Positions 28,207 through 37,128 of a stretch of 41,058 bases of DNA are shown piece after piece (position 1 is the first letter of the stretch; each line of letters starts with the position of its first letter). The notes below the pieces were generated by a model. That model worked only from the letters and a program-made list of their open reading frames with translations, did no database searches and had not been told where the DNA came from. The position numbers were made by a program, and so were the translations under genes. The DNA is from a virus, in IMG/VR virus record IMGVR_UViG_3300046376_000145, positions 1 through 41,058 of that record; one strand, 5' to 3'.

Positions 28207-30575
28207 GTCACGCCTCCAATGGCGATTACCGGCGGGTTCCACAGCCGGACGTCGGCCCCGGCGGGCAACGCCTTGGTGACGGTGGTCGGGTCCACGGTGA
28301 AGGTCTGCGGGGACGTCCCGCCGGTGATGGCGGTGACGGTGACCGGGATGCCCTGGACCGCGATGGTGAGCGGGAAGTCGTCGGCTGTGGTTGTCCACGC
28401 CGACTTGTCGGCGCTGTAGACCTGGATGCTGTTCGCGCCGGGAGCCACCGGCAGGCCAACCTGGGAGCTGACCGTGTCGCAGCGGGCCACGTTCTCGCCG
28501 GTGTCGCCGGACGGCTTGGCCACCAGCGCCACGTGCCAGGGGTCGTACGGCACTACGTTGACCGTGGTGTCCCACAGGAATTTGTCGATCATGTAGGTGT
28601 AGCCGAGCACCATGTACTGCTGGGTCCAGGGCGGCATCTGCGGGTAGACGTCGGCCAGGTGGGTCACGTCCATGCGCATGACGCAGTCCACGTTGGTGTT
28701 GGTGACGAACGGCGACATCAGCTCGGGGTTGTGGTGAAAGGCGAGCTGGAACGACGGCACCCGGTAGCCGTCAGGGGTGAACTGGTGCGCCAGCCAGGAG
28801 GCCAGGTTCTGCTGGGCCTTGACGCCAAATCCGCCGGTCTGGGTGCCGACGGCGGCGTCGGCGTTGCCGAACACGTTGATCGTGGCGCTGTCCGGGTACA
28901 CCCCGGCGTTGACGGTGCTCTGAAGGTTGGAGGGGTCAGTGAGCGAGAAGCTGACCGACGGGCCGCCGCGCTGCGCCACCGTCCAGCTGTTGCGCAGCTG
29001 CTGGTCGTCATCCACCGGCGCGAACGGAGGCATGAGCTGGGTGCGCGCGTCCACGGTCAGCGCCGGCGTCAGGTTCTCCAGCAGCAGATGGGAATCGAAG
29101 GTCAACGAATCGTTGTGCCCGTCGGTGACGATCGCGGCGTCGGTCGCCTCGCACTCCCGAATCAGGTTGATCAGCGTGTCAATCCGCTGGGGTCCCATCC
29201 GCTGGGGGAACGACATGCCGTCCCCGAACACCGTCGGCGTCGGCGCTCCGACCAGTGCCAGCAGCCGGGTCACCCGGTCGTAGGAGTACTCGCCGTCGTA
29301 GGCGTTGAGAGGGCCGCCCAGTTCGAAGATGTCCGAGGACTGGCTCTGCACGGTGATGTGGCCGAGCGAGAACGTGGAGTTGGCGATGCCAGTGGGCAGG
29401 ATGGAGAAGTACTGCGGCGTGCCGATCGTCCTGGCCGTGACGGTGTTCGAGGAGTACCCCGCGCTACCGGCCCCGATCTTGTAATAGGTCACCATCGTCG
29501 CGATGTCGGACCCGCTGGTGGACAGCGCCAGGCCGAGCGCGCCCGAGGTGCCGTCCACGTTGAACGTCGCTGCCACGCCGTTGAAGATCAGCGTCCCGAC
29601 GGGGTCGTAGACGTTCAGCTTCAGCGAGCCGCCGGTGCCGTAGAGGACGTCGAACCGGGCCGCGGTGCCGCCGAGGGTGAACAGGCGCAGCACCACGGTG
29701 CCGTCCGGGAGCGCGCCGGACGCTGTCGGCCAGTTCACCACCATCCGGATCTGCACCGCGCCAGTGGAAACGTAGGAGGGGATGAACCCGACCAGCGTGC
29801 TGCCGGTGGATCCGCCAAGCGTCGGCAACGCGTCGGAAGCGACGATCGTGGTGTTCGAGTGCGCCGACACCGCTCCGATGGAGGTCATGGGCGCAGCGCC
29901 GAGCGGGCCAGCCGGCGCGAACGCGATGGCCCCGGTGGGATCCTCCAGCGGCCAGTAGGCGACCAGGTTGGACACTCCGGGGGTGTACTGGCGCAGGGTG
30001 GACAGCAGCGGTTGGTTTCCCTGGCCTAGCCGGCGCAGGGTGCCCGCCGCGGTCAGCGTCACCACCGCCCACCGGCCGGTGACGTCGAAGCCGGGCTGGA
30101 GCGACACCGCACGGCCCTGGAACAGCTTCTTGGACCCGGCCACGTCGTCGCCGCCGAACACCGCCCGCACCCGGACCGGCAGGCCTCGGCGCACGTTCGG
30201 CCAGTTCGAGGAGAACGGCGACTTCGAGTAGGCGTTCTGCCGGTTGTTCAGGGTCAGCGTCATCTGCGCCGGGCTGGAGGTGGAGCGGGCGTCCTGTTTG
30301 CCGACGGTGATCATGATCTTACGGTTGTTGCCGATCTCCACGTCGGTGGTGATGTCGGTCCACGCCCAGGTGTTGGGGTCGCCGGTGAGGTTCGCGCCGA
30401 ACGCGGCCTCCACCACCAGCCGCAGGCCGCCGCCCGGGAACTGCTGGTCCAGGATGGTGACGCCCTTGAGCGGGCCAGACGCGCCGGCGTCGAACCCCGC
30501 GCCGGGGACCGAGGCGTGCTTGCCCCGCACCTCCCACTCGGACCACCGGGGAGCAATCGATGCCCGCTTGGCCAC
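28203..30575 (-). CDS. Minor tail protein / tail hub with LamG-like insertion
   Basis: A 790-residue tail-tip protein. GTG 30575 follows a perfect AAGGAGGTGA. Residues 50-190 hold an N-terminal domain with features of tail hub proteins (MTLTLNNRQNAYS, GLPVRVRAVF, LFQGRAVSLQPGF). Residues about 202-415 look like a concanavalin/LamG-like domain starting VAYWPLEDPTGA, a known way to attach a sugar-binding module. The remainder returns to the hub (SYDRVTRLLALVG, WTVAQRGGPSVSF) and ends in a small beta domain. It is the likely host-recognition protein. Confidence 0.82.
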   Translation of the reverse strand: MAKRASIAPRWSEWEVRGKHASVPGAGFDAGASGPLKGVTILDQQFPGGGLRLVVEAAFGANLTGDPNTWAWTDITTDVEIGNNRKIMITVGKQDARSTSSPAQMTLTLNNRQNAYSKSPFSSNWPNVRRGLPVRVRAVFGGDDVAGSKKLFQGRAVSLQPGFDVTGRWAVVTLTAAGTLRRLGQGNQPLLSTLRQYTPGVSNLVAYWPLEDPTGAIAFAPAGPLGAAPMTSIGAVSAHSNTTIVASDALPTLGGSTGSTLVGFIPSYVSTGAVQIRMVVNWPTASGALPDGTVVLRLFTLGGTAARFDVLYGTGGSLKLNVYDPVGTLIFNGVAATFNVDGTSGALGLALSTSGSDIATMVTYYKIGAGSAGYSSNTVTARTIGTPQYFSILPTGIANSTFSLGHITVQSQSSDIFELGGPLNAYDGEYSYDRVTRLLALVGAPTPTVFGDGMSFPQRMGPQRIDTLINLIRECEATDAAIVTDGHNDSLTFDSHLLLENLTPALTVDARTQLMPPFAPVDDDQQLRNSWTVAQRGGPSVSFSLTDPSNLQSTVNAGVYPDSATINVFGNADAAVGTQTGGFGVKAQQNLASWLAHQFTPDGYRVPSFQLAFHHNPELMSPFVTNTNVDCVMRMDVTHLADVYPQMPPWTQQYMVLGYTYMIDKFLWDTTVNVVPYDPWHVALVAKPSGDTGENVARCDTVSSQVGLPVAPGANSIQVYSADKSAWTTTADDFPLTIAVQGIPVTVTAITGGTSPQTFTVDPTTVTKALPAGADVRLWNPPVIAIGGVT

Positions 30576-30622
30576 TGAACTTCACCTCCTTCAGCTGAAC
30601 ACCGGACAATGGCGCCAGAACG

Positions 30623-31135
30623 TCACTCCTCGTGACAGATCCAACACAGCATGTTGACCGAGGCGGCGAAGGTGGCCCGGATCCGCAGAAACTTGCTGAT
30701 GTTGATCCACGGCCGTTCGTCGGGCATCCACTGGTAGACGTAGTCGATCGAGTCCGAGCCGGCGGTGCTGCTGACCTTGTTGGTGTCCAGCGACCGGGTG
30801 GTGGTGACGCTGCCCTCCGCCGAGGCGGTGTACCCGGTGGCCGTCGCGCCCAGCGTGAGCAGGGACGCCGGCAGGCCGGGGTAGAGCGGCTGCACGCCCG
30901 CGGGGACGTGCGCGGTGACGGTGGCGGCCACGTCGGTCTCCAGCAGCTCGATCACGCCACTACCCGAGGCGGGAAGGGCGTCCAGCTGGAACCCCCAGCT
31001 GATCAGCCGCACCATGCGCGTGCTCGGCGTCGCCAGTTGGAGCATGGTCTTGAGCGCGGTTCCCGTGGCCACCGCCGTCGGCGCGGCCGCGGCGACCATG
31101 GGAACGTTCCAGGTCTTGTACTCATGGATGCCCAT
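30623..31135 (-). CDS. Unknown tail-region structural protein (170 residues)
   Basis: ATG 31135 with GTGAAAGG upstream. It lies between tape measure and tail hub, where a distal tail protein would be expected, but no Dit signature is visible. The sequence is beta-rich (VRLISWGFQLDALPASGSG) and ends in LCWICHEE. Related proteins with a similar Cys-ending motif occur in Streptomyces phages to my knowledge. A distal tail or baseplate role is inference. Confidence 0.65.
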   Translation of the reverse strand: MGIHEYKTWNVPMVAAAAPTAVATGTALKTMLQLATPSTRMVRLISWGFQLDALPASGSGVIELLETDVAATVTAHVPAGVQPLYPGLPASLLTLGATATGYTASAEGSVTTTRSLDTNKVSSTAGSDSIDYVYQWMPDERPWINISKFLRIRATFAASVNMLCWICHEE

Positions 31136-31147
31136 ACCGGCGGCCTT

Positions 31148-33691
31148 TCACCTCTGGTTGAACTGCGGATAGATCTTGATCAGGCCCTGGTAGAACAGCT
31201 GCATGATGGCGGTGGCCAGCGCGCCGTCGGTGTTCCCGGCGAACCGTACGTCAATGGACTGCGGAGCACTGCCACCGCCGGAGCCGAGCGCGTCGGTGAT
31301 GGCCTTGTCCACACCGGACCGGGGAACCACCGTCGCGCCCACCTGGTCGCGGATCAGCTCGGCCCCCTGCTCACCGACCACCCGGAAGCCTCCAGGCAGC
31401 ACCATGCCGCTGGCCGCGCCGGGCATCGGGGAGGTGACGCCGCCCGAGGCCGAGGCGGTGTGGCCGCCGCCGAACCGCAGGGCCTGCGTGTTGCCGGTGA
31501 CGGTGTCGATGGTGACCACCGCGCGCTGGCCGTTGATGTAGCGCAGCAGGTTCTGGGTGGCGTCCATGGCCGGCTGGGTGTTGGCGTGCACCTGCGTGCT
31601 GATGCTCTTGGGCACCAGGCCGTAGGTGTCGATCAGACGGTTGATCTGGTCCTTGGTCAGCCCGGCCGCGGCCAGCACGCCGTAGAGCTGCTGGCGGTTG
31701 GTGTCCAGCGTCTGGTTGATCTCGGCGGTGGAACGGCCGGCGTTGGCCATGGACTGCGCCTGCCCGGCCCAGCCGACCTGCGCCGCCTCCAGCACGGTGA
31801 GCACGGCGCGGCCCCGGGCGCTGTTGGTGTCCAGCTCTCCGTTCAACCCGAACACCGCGCCCTTGGCGCTGGCCATGGACGTGGAGAAGCTGTCCAGCGC
31901 GGTGCCAAGCTGGGCGGCGTAGTCCTGCGCCTTCTGCATGCCGTGGTCGCCCATGATGGCCAGCGTGTCGGTCAGCGCCTTGATCTTGGCGTCCGTGGTG
32001 GACGCCGCCGCGCCCATGATGTCCAGGTCGGCCTTGAGCTGCGAGGTGTTGGAGCTGGCTGACTGGGTGGAGCTGGCCAGGATGTCGGTGCTGCCCGACA
32101 GCTGCGACGCCGTGATGGCGGTCAGGCCCATGCCGGCGGCCCAGTCGTTGTACTTCTTCAGCGCGTCGTCGGCGACTTGCTTGTTGTCCTGGACCTTCTG
32201 GGTGAGCTCCCCGATCTGCCGGGCGTTGCTGCCCGCCATCTGCCCGTAGACGCTGGAGTCCTGCGTGCCCTGGACCTGCGCCGCGGACAGCGCGATCGCG
32301 CTGTTGGTGTAGTCCTGGTTGGCCGCGCGGGCGTCGGCCATCTCCTTGCGCGCCTTCGCCGCCTGGGTGCCGCCCTGCTCCAGGGACGCCGCCAGCTTGT
32401 CCGAGGCGTCGGTCAACGCGGTGGCGTGCGCGCTGTCCAGCTCCATCACGGTGCCGAGCACGGCCAGGCCGACGCCGATGATCGGCAACGAGTCGCCGAC
32501 CTTGCCCAGCCCCTTGGACATCGTGCTGGTGACGTTGCCGAACGTCGTGCCCTTGGTGCCGGCCTTGTCCAGCGAGTCGGCCATGCTGCTGATCGGGCCC
32601 TGGAGCTTCCCGAGCAGGCTGGCGTTCATGTAGGCCGACAGCGCGGTGCCGCCGAAGGTGCCCAGCAGCGACGACACCGGCCCGAGCGCGCTGATCAGCG
32701 CGTTGATCACGGTGAGGTCGGTCTGGATGCCAGCCCCCAGCGCCGGCATCGCGGTGCTGGACAGCCCGCTGATCACGTCGCCGACGGAGTGCAGGGTGGT
32801 GACCAGCGTCCCGCCGGTGTGGGCGAAGGTGTCGGACAGGTCGCCTATCAGGTGCCCCGCCACGGTCTCCAGGGTGGCGATGACCTGGCCGACGTAGCCG
32901 ATCGAGGTACCGATCTGCGTGCTGTGCTGGCTGACGTCGCTGGCCATCTGGCCGGTGGCCTGCCCGACGGTGGACATCAGCCCGGACAGCCCTTGGAACA
33001 CCGGGATCATCCGGCCGCTGGCCGCGGTCAGCCCGGGCATCGCCTGGGTGGCCAGCCCCGTGATGCCCTGGGCGAACAGCGCGATGTCGGGGCCCATGTT
33101 GCCCAGCGCGGTGCCGACGGCCGGCCGGAGGTTGTCGAACCCGACCTTGATCGTGCCGATGGCCTGCGTGACCGGCTTGGACATTTCGCTGCCCCAGGCC
33201 TGCGACGTGGTGACCACGTCCGCCTTGAACGCCTGGAGCTGGGCCTTGACGCCGTCGTTGCTCTTGGCCACGACGGCGGCCAGCCCGATCAGGCCGAGGC
33301 CGACGCCACCGACGATGGCCGCGCCGGCCGCCGCGCCGATCAGCGGTGCCCCCGCGAGGATCAGCGGGCCCAGGATGCCGCCCTGCCCGGCCGCGTTGGC
33401 GTCAGCCTTCGCCTTGTCCTTGGCTGCCTTGCCAGCCTCGGTGGCGGCATCCTCGCCAGCCTTCTTGGCGGCCGGCTTGACGGCGTCGTCCATGCCCTTG
33501 CCGAACGACTTGCCGGCGTCCTTGCCGTCCTGCTCGGCTTTCGGGGCGACACCCTTGGTGCCCTCGGTGACGCCCTTCTGGAAATCCTCGCCCGCCTGCC
33601 GGCCGGTGACGCCGAAACCGCCGCGGATGATGTCGCGGACGCCAGCGGTGTCGTCCCGGGCGGTGACGCGGATGATGACCTCGTTCGCCAT
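31148..33691 (-). CDS. Tape measure protein
   Basis: An 847-residue protein that sets tail length and enters the cell envelope on infection; at about 0.15 nm per residue it predicts a tail near 125 nm. The N-terminus is helical and rich in Lys/Ala/Asp. Hydrophobic segments lie at about residues 104-142 (Ala/Gly/Ile-rich) and around 395-410. Long helices dominate. The C-terminus has GGVTSPMPGAASGMVLPGG and VGEQGAELIRD, a typical tape-measure end. ATG 33691 shares a base with the stop of the frameshift product. Confidence 0.93.
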   Translation of the reverse strand: MANEVIIRVTARDDTAGVRDIIRGGFGVTGRQAGEDFQKGVTEGTKGVAPKAEQDGKDAGKSFGKGMDDAVKPAAKKAGEDAATEAGKAAKDKAKADANAAGQGGILGPLILAGAPLIGAAAGAAIVGGVGLGLIGLAAVVAKSNDGVKAQLQAFKADVVTTSQAWGSEMSKPVTQAIGTIKVGFDNLRPAVGTALGNMGPDIALFAQGITGLATQAMPGLTAASGRMIPVFQGLSGLMSTVGQATGQMASDVSQHSTQIGTSIGYVGQVIATLETVAGHLIGDLSDTFAHTGGTLVTTLHSVGDVISGLSSTAMPALGAGIQTDLTVINALISALGPVSSLLGTFGGTALSAYMNASLLGKLQGPISSMADSLDKAGTKGTTFGNVTSTMSKGLGKVGDSLPIIGVGLAVLGTVMELDSAHATALTDASDKLAASLEQGGTQAAKARKEMADARAANQDYTNSAIALSAAQVQGTQDSSVYGQMAGSNARQIGELTQKVQDNKQVADDALKKYNDWAAGMGLTAITASQLSGSTDILASSTQSASSNTSQLKADLDIMGAAASTTDAKIKALTDTLAIMGDHGMQKAQDYAAQLGTALDSFSTSMASAKGAVFGLNGELDTNSARGRAVLTVLEAAQVGWAGQAQSMANAGRSTAEINQTLDTNRQQLYGVLAAAGLTKDQINRLIDTYGLVPKSISTQVHANTQPAMDATQNLLRYINGQRAVVTIDTVTGNTQALRFGGGHTASASGGVTSPMPGAASGMVLPGGFRVVGEQGAELIRDQVGATVVPRSGVDKAITDALGSGGGSAPQSIDVRFAGNTDGALATAIMQLFYQGLIKIYPQFNQR

Positions 33692-33843
33692 CAGTCCTCA
33701 CCTCCCAGGTTCATGATGGCCACGTGCTGGAGCAGGAGGGCGTCCTCGGCCATCAACTCGGACAGGGTGTACGACCCTGGGTAGCGCTTCATCAGCGTCT
33801 CCAGGGTCTGCGCCCGGGTCAGCTCGGGAGGTCGGGCAAAGCT
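33691..33843 (-). CDS. Tail assembly chaperone, frameshift extension (gpT-like)
   Basis: This frame lies at -1 relative to the upstream chaperone and has no start of its own. It encodes about 50 residues, including LTRAQTLETLMKRYPGSYTL and ending HVAIMNLGGED, and stops at the tape measure start. Tailed phages commonly make a G-GT pair by -1 slippage just before this point. The overlap with the chaperone is open from about 33843 to 33819. A GGGA run at 33846-33843 is the best slip site; I see no canonical heptamer. Confidence 0.65.
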   Translation of the reverse strand, partial: SFARPPELTRAQTLETLMKRYPGSYTLSELMAEDALLLQHVAIMNLGGED

Positions 33844-34247
33844 CCCATCGGGATCTGCGACTCGTCCACCGAAGTTCCTCCAGTGTTCGAGTCGTGCGGC
33901 AAAGGGCGGGGCACCGTCGCTGTCTCCCACAGCCAGGATCCGAGGATCCGGCCGCCGACGTCCTGCGGGAGCTGGTGGAGTCCCTCCAGCGTGGCAGGGA
34001 GCGGCCGGTCCCCATCCTCCAGGTTCCAGGACACCAGCCGGGCGGCGAACACCGCATACAGCTCGGCCAGCCGCTTGGTGCGCTCGGCCTCGGACGTGGC
34101 AGGGTCGCGGAACCACGCCATGTCGTGGTGCTCCAGCGACTCGCCCACCGACGGCGGGCGCACCTTGATCTCGAACTCGTCCAGGTCTTCGTCACCCGGT
34201 GAGCCGTCGAAGATCAGGACGTATGTCCTGCGGGGTACCTGTGCCAT
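33819..34247 (-). CDS. Tail assembly chaperone (gpG-like)
   Basis: A 142-residue soluble protein that should hold the tape measure protein during tail assembly. Helical and acidic, with GESLEHHDMAWF and RTKRLAELYAVFAARLVSW. It lies directly before the tape measure and ends in a region where the -1 frame is also coding. ATG 34247 follows GAGGGG closely. Confidence 0.78.
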   Translation of the reverse strand: MAQVPRRTYVLIFDGSPGDEDLDEFEIKVRPPSVGESLEHHDMAWFRDPATSEAERTKRLAELYAVFAARLVSWNLEDGDRPLPATLEGLHQLPQDVGGRILGSWLWETATVPRPLPHDSNTGGTSVDESQIPMGALPDLPS

Positions 34248-34253
34248 CGCCCC

Positions 34254-34670
34254 TCACGTCCAGGTCGGCACCGCGCCGTCGGCGAGAACGCCGGGCACGG
34301 TCCAGGTGAACGCGCCACCAGCAGCGCGCTTGAGCTGGTAGTCAGTGAGCACGCAGTTGTTGGACAGCGTACTGGTGACCGCGTTGACGGTCAGCGCCAG
34401 CACGACAGCGCGGGTCACCGACGTAGAGCTGATCGTCTTGAACACGTCGTGGGACTGGTTGGTGGAGTTGTTGAACACCCCGTTGAGCTGGATCGAGTAG
34501 TCCGCGAGCAGCAGCAGCCGCTCGAACGCGAACTTGTCCACACCGGTGATGTCCTGCACCGCACGGGGCAGGGCGTAGTTGAAGTCGGTGACGTCGTTGC
34601 TGATGACCCGGTTGGTCGGCGTGGCGTCCTGCACCGTCACCGAGTACCCGAGGCCGGAAGCCTTCGCCAT
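34254..34670 (-). CDS. Tail tube protein paralogue B (138 residues)
   Basis: ATG 34670 with AGGGAGAC upstream. The N-terminal ~65 residues match the 251-residue tube protein at 35222: both begin MAK-SGLG and share AVQD-TG--KFAFERLLL followed by D--I and FNN/FWNN. The C-terminal half differs and ends in WTVPGVLADGAVPTWT. It is probably a second tube, tail-collar or terminating ring subunit. Which of the two is the main tube cannot be told from sequence. Confidence 0.72.
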   Translation of the reverse strand: MAKASGLGYSVTVQDATPTNRVISNDVTDFNYALPRAVQDITGVDKFAFERLLLLADYSIQLNGVFNNSTNQSHDVFKTISSTSVTRAVVLALTVNAVTSTLSNNCVLTDYQLKRAAGGAFTWTVPGVLADGAVPTWT

Positions 34671-34680
34671 TGGTGTCTCC

Positions 34681-35205
34681 CTAACTGGTGATCTGCTGGG
34701 TGATCCGCTCCAGGGAAGAGCGGAAGTCGTCCAGGAACGGGTCCGGTCCGCTGTGGGCGCGCACCACCCGGCCCCAGTGGTCGCGCACCTTGAACAGCGG
34801 GTTGACGGCCTCGGTGGCGCGGTGGTCGTTGCGATTCATGCACTCGGTGCCGGGAGGGAACACGAACACGGCCATGGTGTTGCCCACCGGCGTGAACTCC
34901 TCGCCCCGGTCCACCGCCAGCGCTGCGCCCCGCTCGTTCCACGCCGCACCGGTGAGCTCGGTGTGCGAGCGGGTCTTGTCGTGGCGGATGAACTCGGCCT
35001 GCATCGCGCCGAGGTTCGGGTCCGACGGATCCACGATGGTGGCCCAGCCGGTGCGCATCCAGGCGCAGCCGACTTCCTCGCAGGTCGCCTTGCGCCAGGT
35101 GATCTCCGCCGACGCGCCGAAGTTCTGCTGCTCGGTGAACGTGTTGTGCAGCGAGTGCTCGCGGTCCCCTCGCTGCGCCCATCCGGGCGGGACTAGTGCC
35201 TCCAT
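34681..35205 (-). CDS. Unknown tail-region protein between the two tube genes (174 residues)
   Basis: ATG 35205. The N-terminus HSLHNTFTEQQNFGASAEI, ATCEEVGCAWMRTGW and a C-terminal KVRDHWGR segment resemble a family I recall from Streptomyces phage tail regions, with no known function. Conserved His/Cys residues could bind metal. It interrupts the tube paralogues, so it may come from the same duplication region. Confidence 0.65.
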   Translation of the reverse strand: MEALVPPGWAQRGDREHSLHNTFTEQQNFGASAEITWRKATCEEVGCAWMRTGWATIVDPSDPNLGAMQAEFIRHDKTRSHTELTGAAWNERGAALAVDRGEEFTPVGNTMAVFVFPPGTECMNRNDHRATEAVNPLFKVRDHWGRVVRAHSGPDPFLDDFRSSLERITQQITS

Positions 35206-35221
35206 CGTGATCCCCTGTCTG

Positions 35222-35977
35222 CTAGAAGGAAACGGCCTGCGTGTTCTTCACGACGTTGACCGCGAACTTGACCGAGGTGAACCCACCGGTGGTGACGGTG
35301 GACGCCCGGACGTACTGGCGCAGCGTCGCCACCCCGCCGATGGCCAGCCGCGAACCGAGCGGGCTCGGGAGGCTGGTGATCTGGGCGAACGCGCCGCTGG
35401 CCACGTCGGCGAAGGTGACGTTGTCGGCGCTGTCCTGGAGCTTGATCGTCACGTCAGTTCCGGTGAAGGCGTTGACGTGGAGGTAGGCCTGCCAGCCGAA
35501 CGAGGTGGACGCGCCGGCGTTCCAGGCGGTGCCGTTGGTGGCAGCCACGTCGGTGCGGAACCCGGCGGTGAGCTGGTTGGCCCACTCCAGCCCGAACCCG
35601 TTGCCCTGGGCGTCCACGTTGCCGAGCAGGTCGCCGGCCGCGCCGCGCTTCCAATCGAAGTCGACTTGCTTGCCGAGCAGGTTGGCGGCGGGGTTGCCGA
35701 TGGCCGCGCCGTGCAGGTAGCTCACCAGCCGGTCGCCGCGGGGCAGCGTGGACAGCACGCCGTGCTCGGCCCCGACGCCGACGGCGTTGTTCCAGAACGG
35801 GGTGAATTTGATGACGCCGTCCCGCTTGAGCAGCAGCCGCTCGAACGCGAACTTACTCAGCCCGGTGACGTCCTGCACCGCGGCCGGGCAGGCCAGCGTG
35901 TCCACCACGCCGACGTCGCCGGACAGGTCAACGCCGTCCACAAAGAGGAAGTCGCCGAGGCCGGAACTCTTCGCCAT
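35222..35977 (-). CDS. Major tail tube protein candidate, paralogue A (251 residues)
   Basis: ATG 35977 overlaps the previous stop (TGATG), with AAAGGTGG upstream; GTG 35980 is possible. The N-terminal domain shares the tube signature with paralogue B. Residues about 150-245 form an extra beta domain (GWQAYLHVNAFTGTDVTIKLQ, ASTVTTGGFTSVKFAVNVVK) that could be surface-exposed, as in Ig-like tube decorations. The size suits a main tube protein. Confidence 0.78.
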   Translation of the reverse strand: MAKSSGLGDFLFVDGVDLSGDVGVVDTLACPAAVQDVTGLSKFAFERLLLKRDGVIKFTPFWNNAVGVGAEHGVLSTLPRGDRLVSYLHGAAIGNPAANLLGKQVDFDWKRGAAGDLLGNVDAQGNGFGLEWANQLTAGFRTDVAATNGTAWNAGASTSFGWQAYLHVNAFTGTDVTIKLQDSADNVTFADVASGAFAQITSLPSPLGSRLAIGGVATLRQYVRASTVTTGGFTSVKFAVNVVKNTQAVSF

Positions 35978-36255
35978 CACCCACCACCTTTCACTGCCAC
36001 ATCATCGCTCACGGGCTGCCCGAGTGCGGCCACCTGGCCGGCGGTGGGTGGGTTGTTCGGGTGGTGCCGCCAGCACACGGTGTGTCCGTCGACGGCGACC
36101 TTGCCGAACCGCCAGCAGCGCTTCACGTGGCAGTTGTGTTTGTAGGCGAACACGGCCACCGCGCCGAACATGGACAGGTCCGAGCCGAATCCGGACCAGA
36201 AGTTGTACCAGGTGCCTGATCCGTTCAGGCCCAGCACCTCGATCAGCCAGTCCAT
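35977..36255 (-). CDS. Small membrane-associated protein with His/Cys cluster (92 residues)
   Basis: ATG 36255. The N-terminal half has FWSGFGSDLSMFGAVAVFAY, probably one membrane helix; then HNCHVKRCWRFGKV and CWRHHP provide Cys/His ligands. Proteins with the same SGFGSD...NCH...CW...HHP layout are common in actinophage tail regions, but their job is unknown. The stop overlaps the tube gene start. Confidence 0.7.
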   Translation of the reverse strand: MDWLIEVLGLNGSGTWYNFWSGFGSDLSMFGAVAVFAYKHNCHVKRCWRFGKVAVDGHTVCWRHHPNNPPTAGQVAALGQPVSDDVAVKGGG

Positions 36256-36259
36256 GGGG

Positions 36260-36742
36260 TCACCTCACCTGGGGCCAGACGTTGGCCAGCAGCACCGGCA
36301 CCGTGATGTCCATGATGCGGTAGAGCGCCGACACCTCGGGCGCGCCTACCTTCATATAGCCGCAGTTCGCGGACAGCCGCACACCCTGCTCGCCGAGCAG
36401 GTCAATGGCGTAGACCGTTTCGCCGAAGGTGAACGCGCCGTTGAACGCCTGCATGATGGTGGCGGTGGCGTGCATCATCTTGGGATCCACCACGTCCGGC
36501 GTCTGCTGCGCCACCGCGAGGTAAAGCCGAATGGTGAACGTGACCCGCAGGCTGGTGACGTTGACGCCGGACAGGCCTTCCACCGGCTCGATAGCGCCGG
36601 GCGCGGGGAACACGGCGGCCACGAACTGGCCGATATTGCCGTCCAGTTCGAACGCCTGCACCGAGTCGAACAGCGCCGTGCGGGCGCAGTAGTCGACGAT
36701 GTCGGTCAGTAGCTGACCATAATCGAACCCACCTTCGCTCAT
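36260..36742 (-). CDS. Tail terminator / neck protein candidate (160 residues)
   Basis: ATG 36742 (MSEGGFDYGQ) overlaps the previous stop (ATGA); the upstream open frame is shadow. Alternating helices and strands (LLTDIVDYCARTALFDSVQAF, RVTFTIRLYLAVAQQ, ETVYAIDLLGEQG) fit head-tail joining proteins of the gpU type, and the position after the connector supports this. Confidence 0.68.
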   Translation of the reverse strand: MSEGGFDYGQLLTDIVDYCARTALFDSVQAFELDGNIGQFVAAVFPAPGAIEPVEGLSGVNVTSLRVTFTIRLYLAVAQQTPDVVDPKMMHATATIMQAFNGAFTFGETVYAIDLLGEQGVRLSANCGYMKVGAPEVSALYRIMDITVPVLLANVWPQVR

Positions 36743-37128
36743 GCGTTCATCCTGTCCACGAATCGGCGCACGTCGTTCTCCACGTACTTCAGCACGCCGC
36801 GGTTCAGCTTGGCCGTCTCCTTGAGGAACAGGTGATAGCCCTTGAACCTGGTCTTGGGGTAGTTGCGGCTGCCGATGCCCTCCAGCCACCACGCATAAAC
36901 GGTGCCCTCACCGTCGATCTTCGACGCGCCGAACGACAACGGGGACGCCTTGACGGTTCCCTCATAGTGGCCGGTGGGCACCTTGAACGTGGCGAACATG
37001 GTGGTGCGCAGTTCTCGGGTCCCCTGATCGGCGACATTCATGGTCATGTCTTCCATGAAATGGCGCATGCCGGCGTCCCATTCCGCCGAATCGAAGAACG
37101 GGCCCTTGTATTCGACGGTCCAGCTCAT
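36739..37128 (-). CDS. Head-tail connector, HK97 gp10-like (129 residues)
   Basis: ATG 37128 overlaps the adaptor stop. Helical N-terminus, then a strand-rich segment with TVYAWWLEGIGSRN and a C-terminal helix (KYVENDVRRFVDRM). The WWLEGIGSRN box is typical of HK97 gp10-type neck proteins. It should join head and tail. Confidence 0.75.
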   Translation of the reverse strand: MSWTVEYKGPFFDSAEWDAGMRHFMEDMTMNVADQGTRELRTTMFATFKVPTGHYEGTVKASPLSFGASKIDGEGTVYAWWLEGIGSRNYPKTRFKGYHLFLKETAKLNRGVLKYVENDVRRFVDRMNA

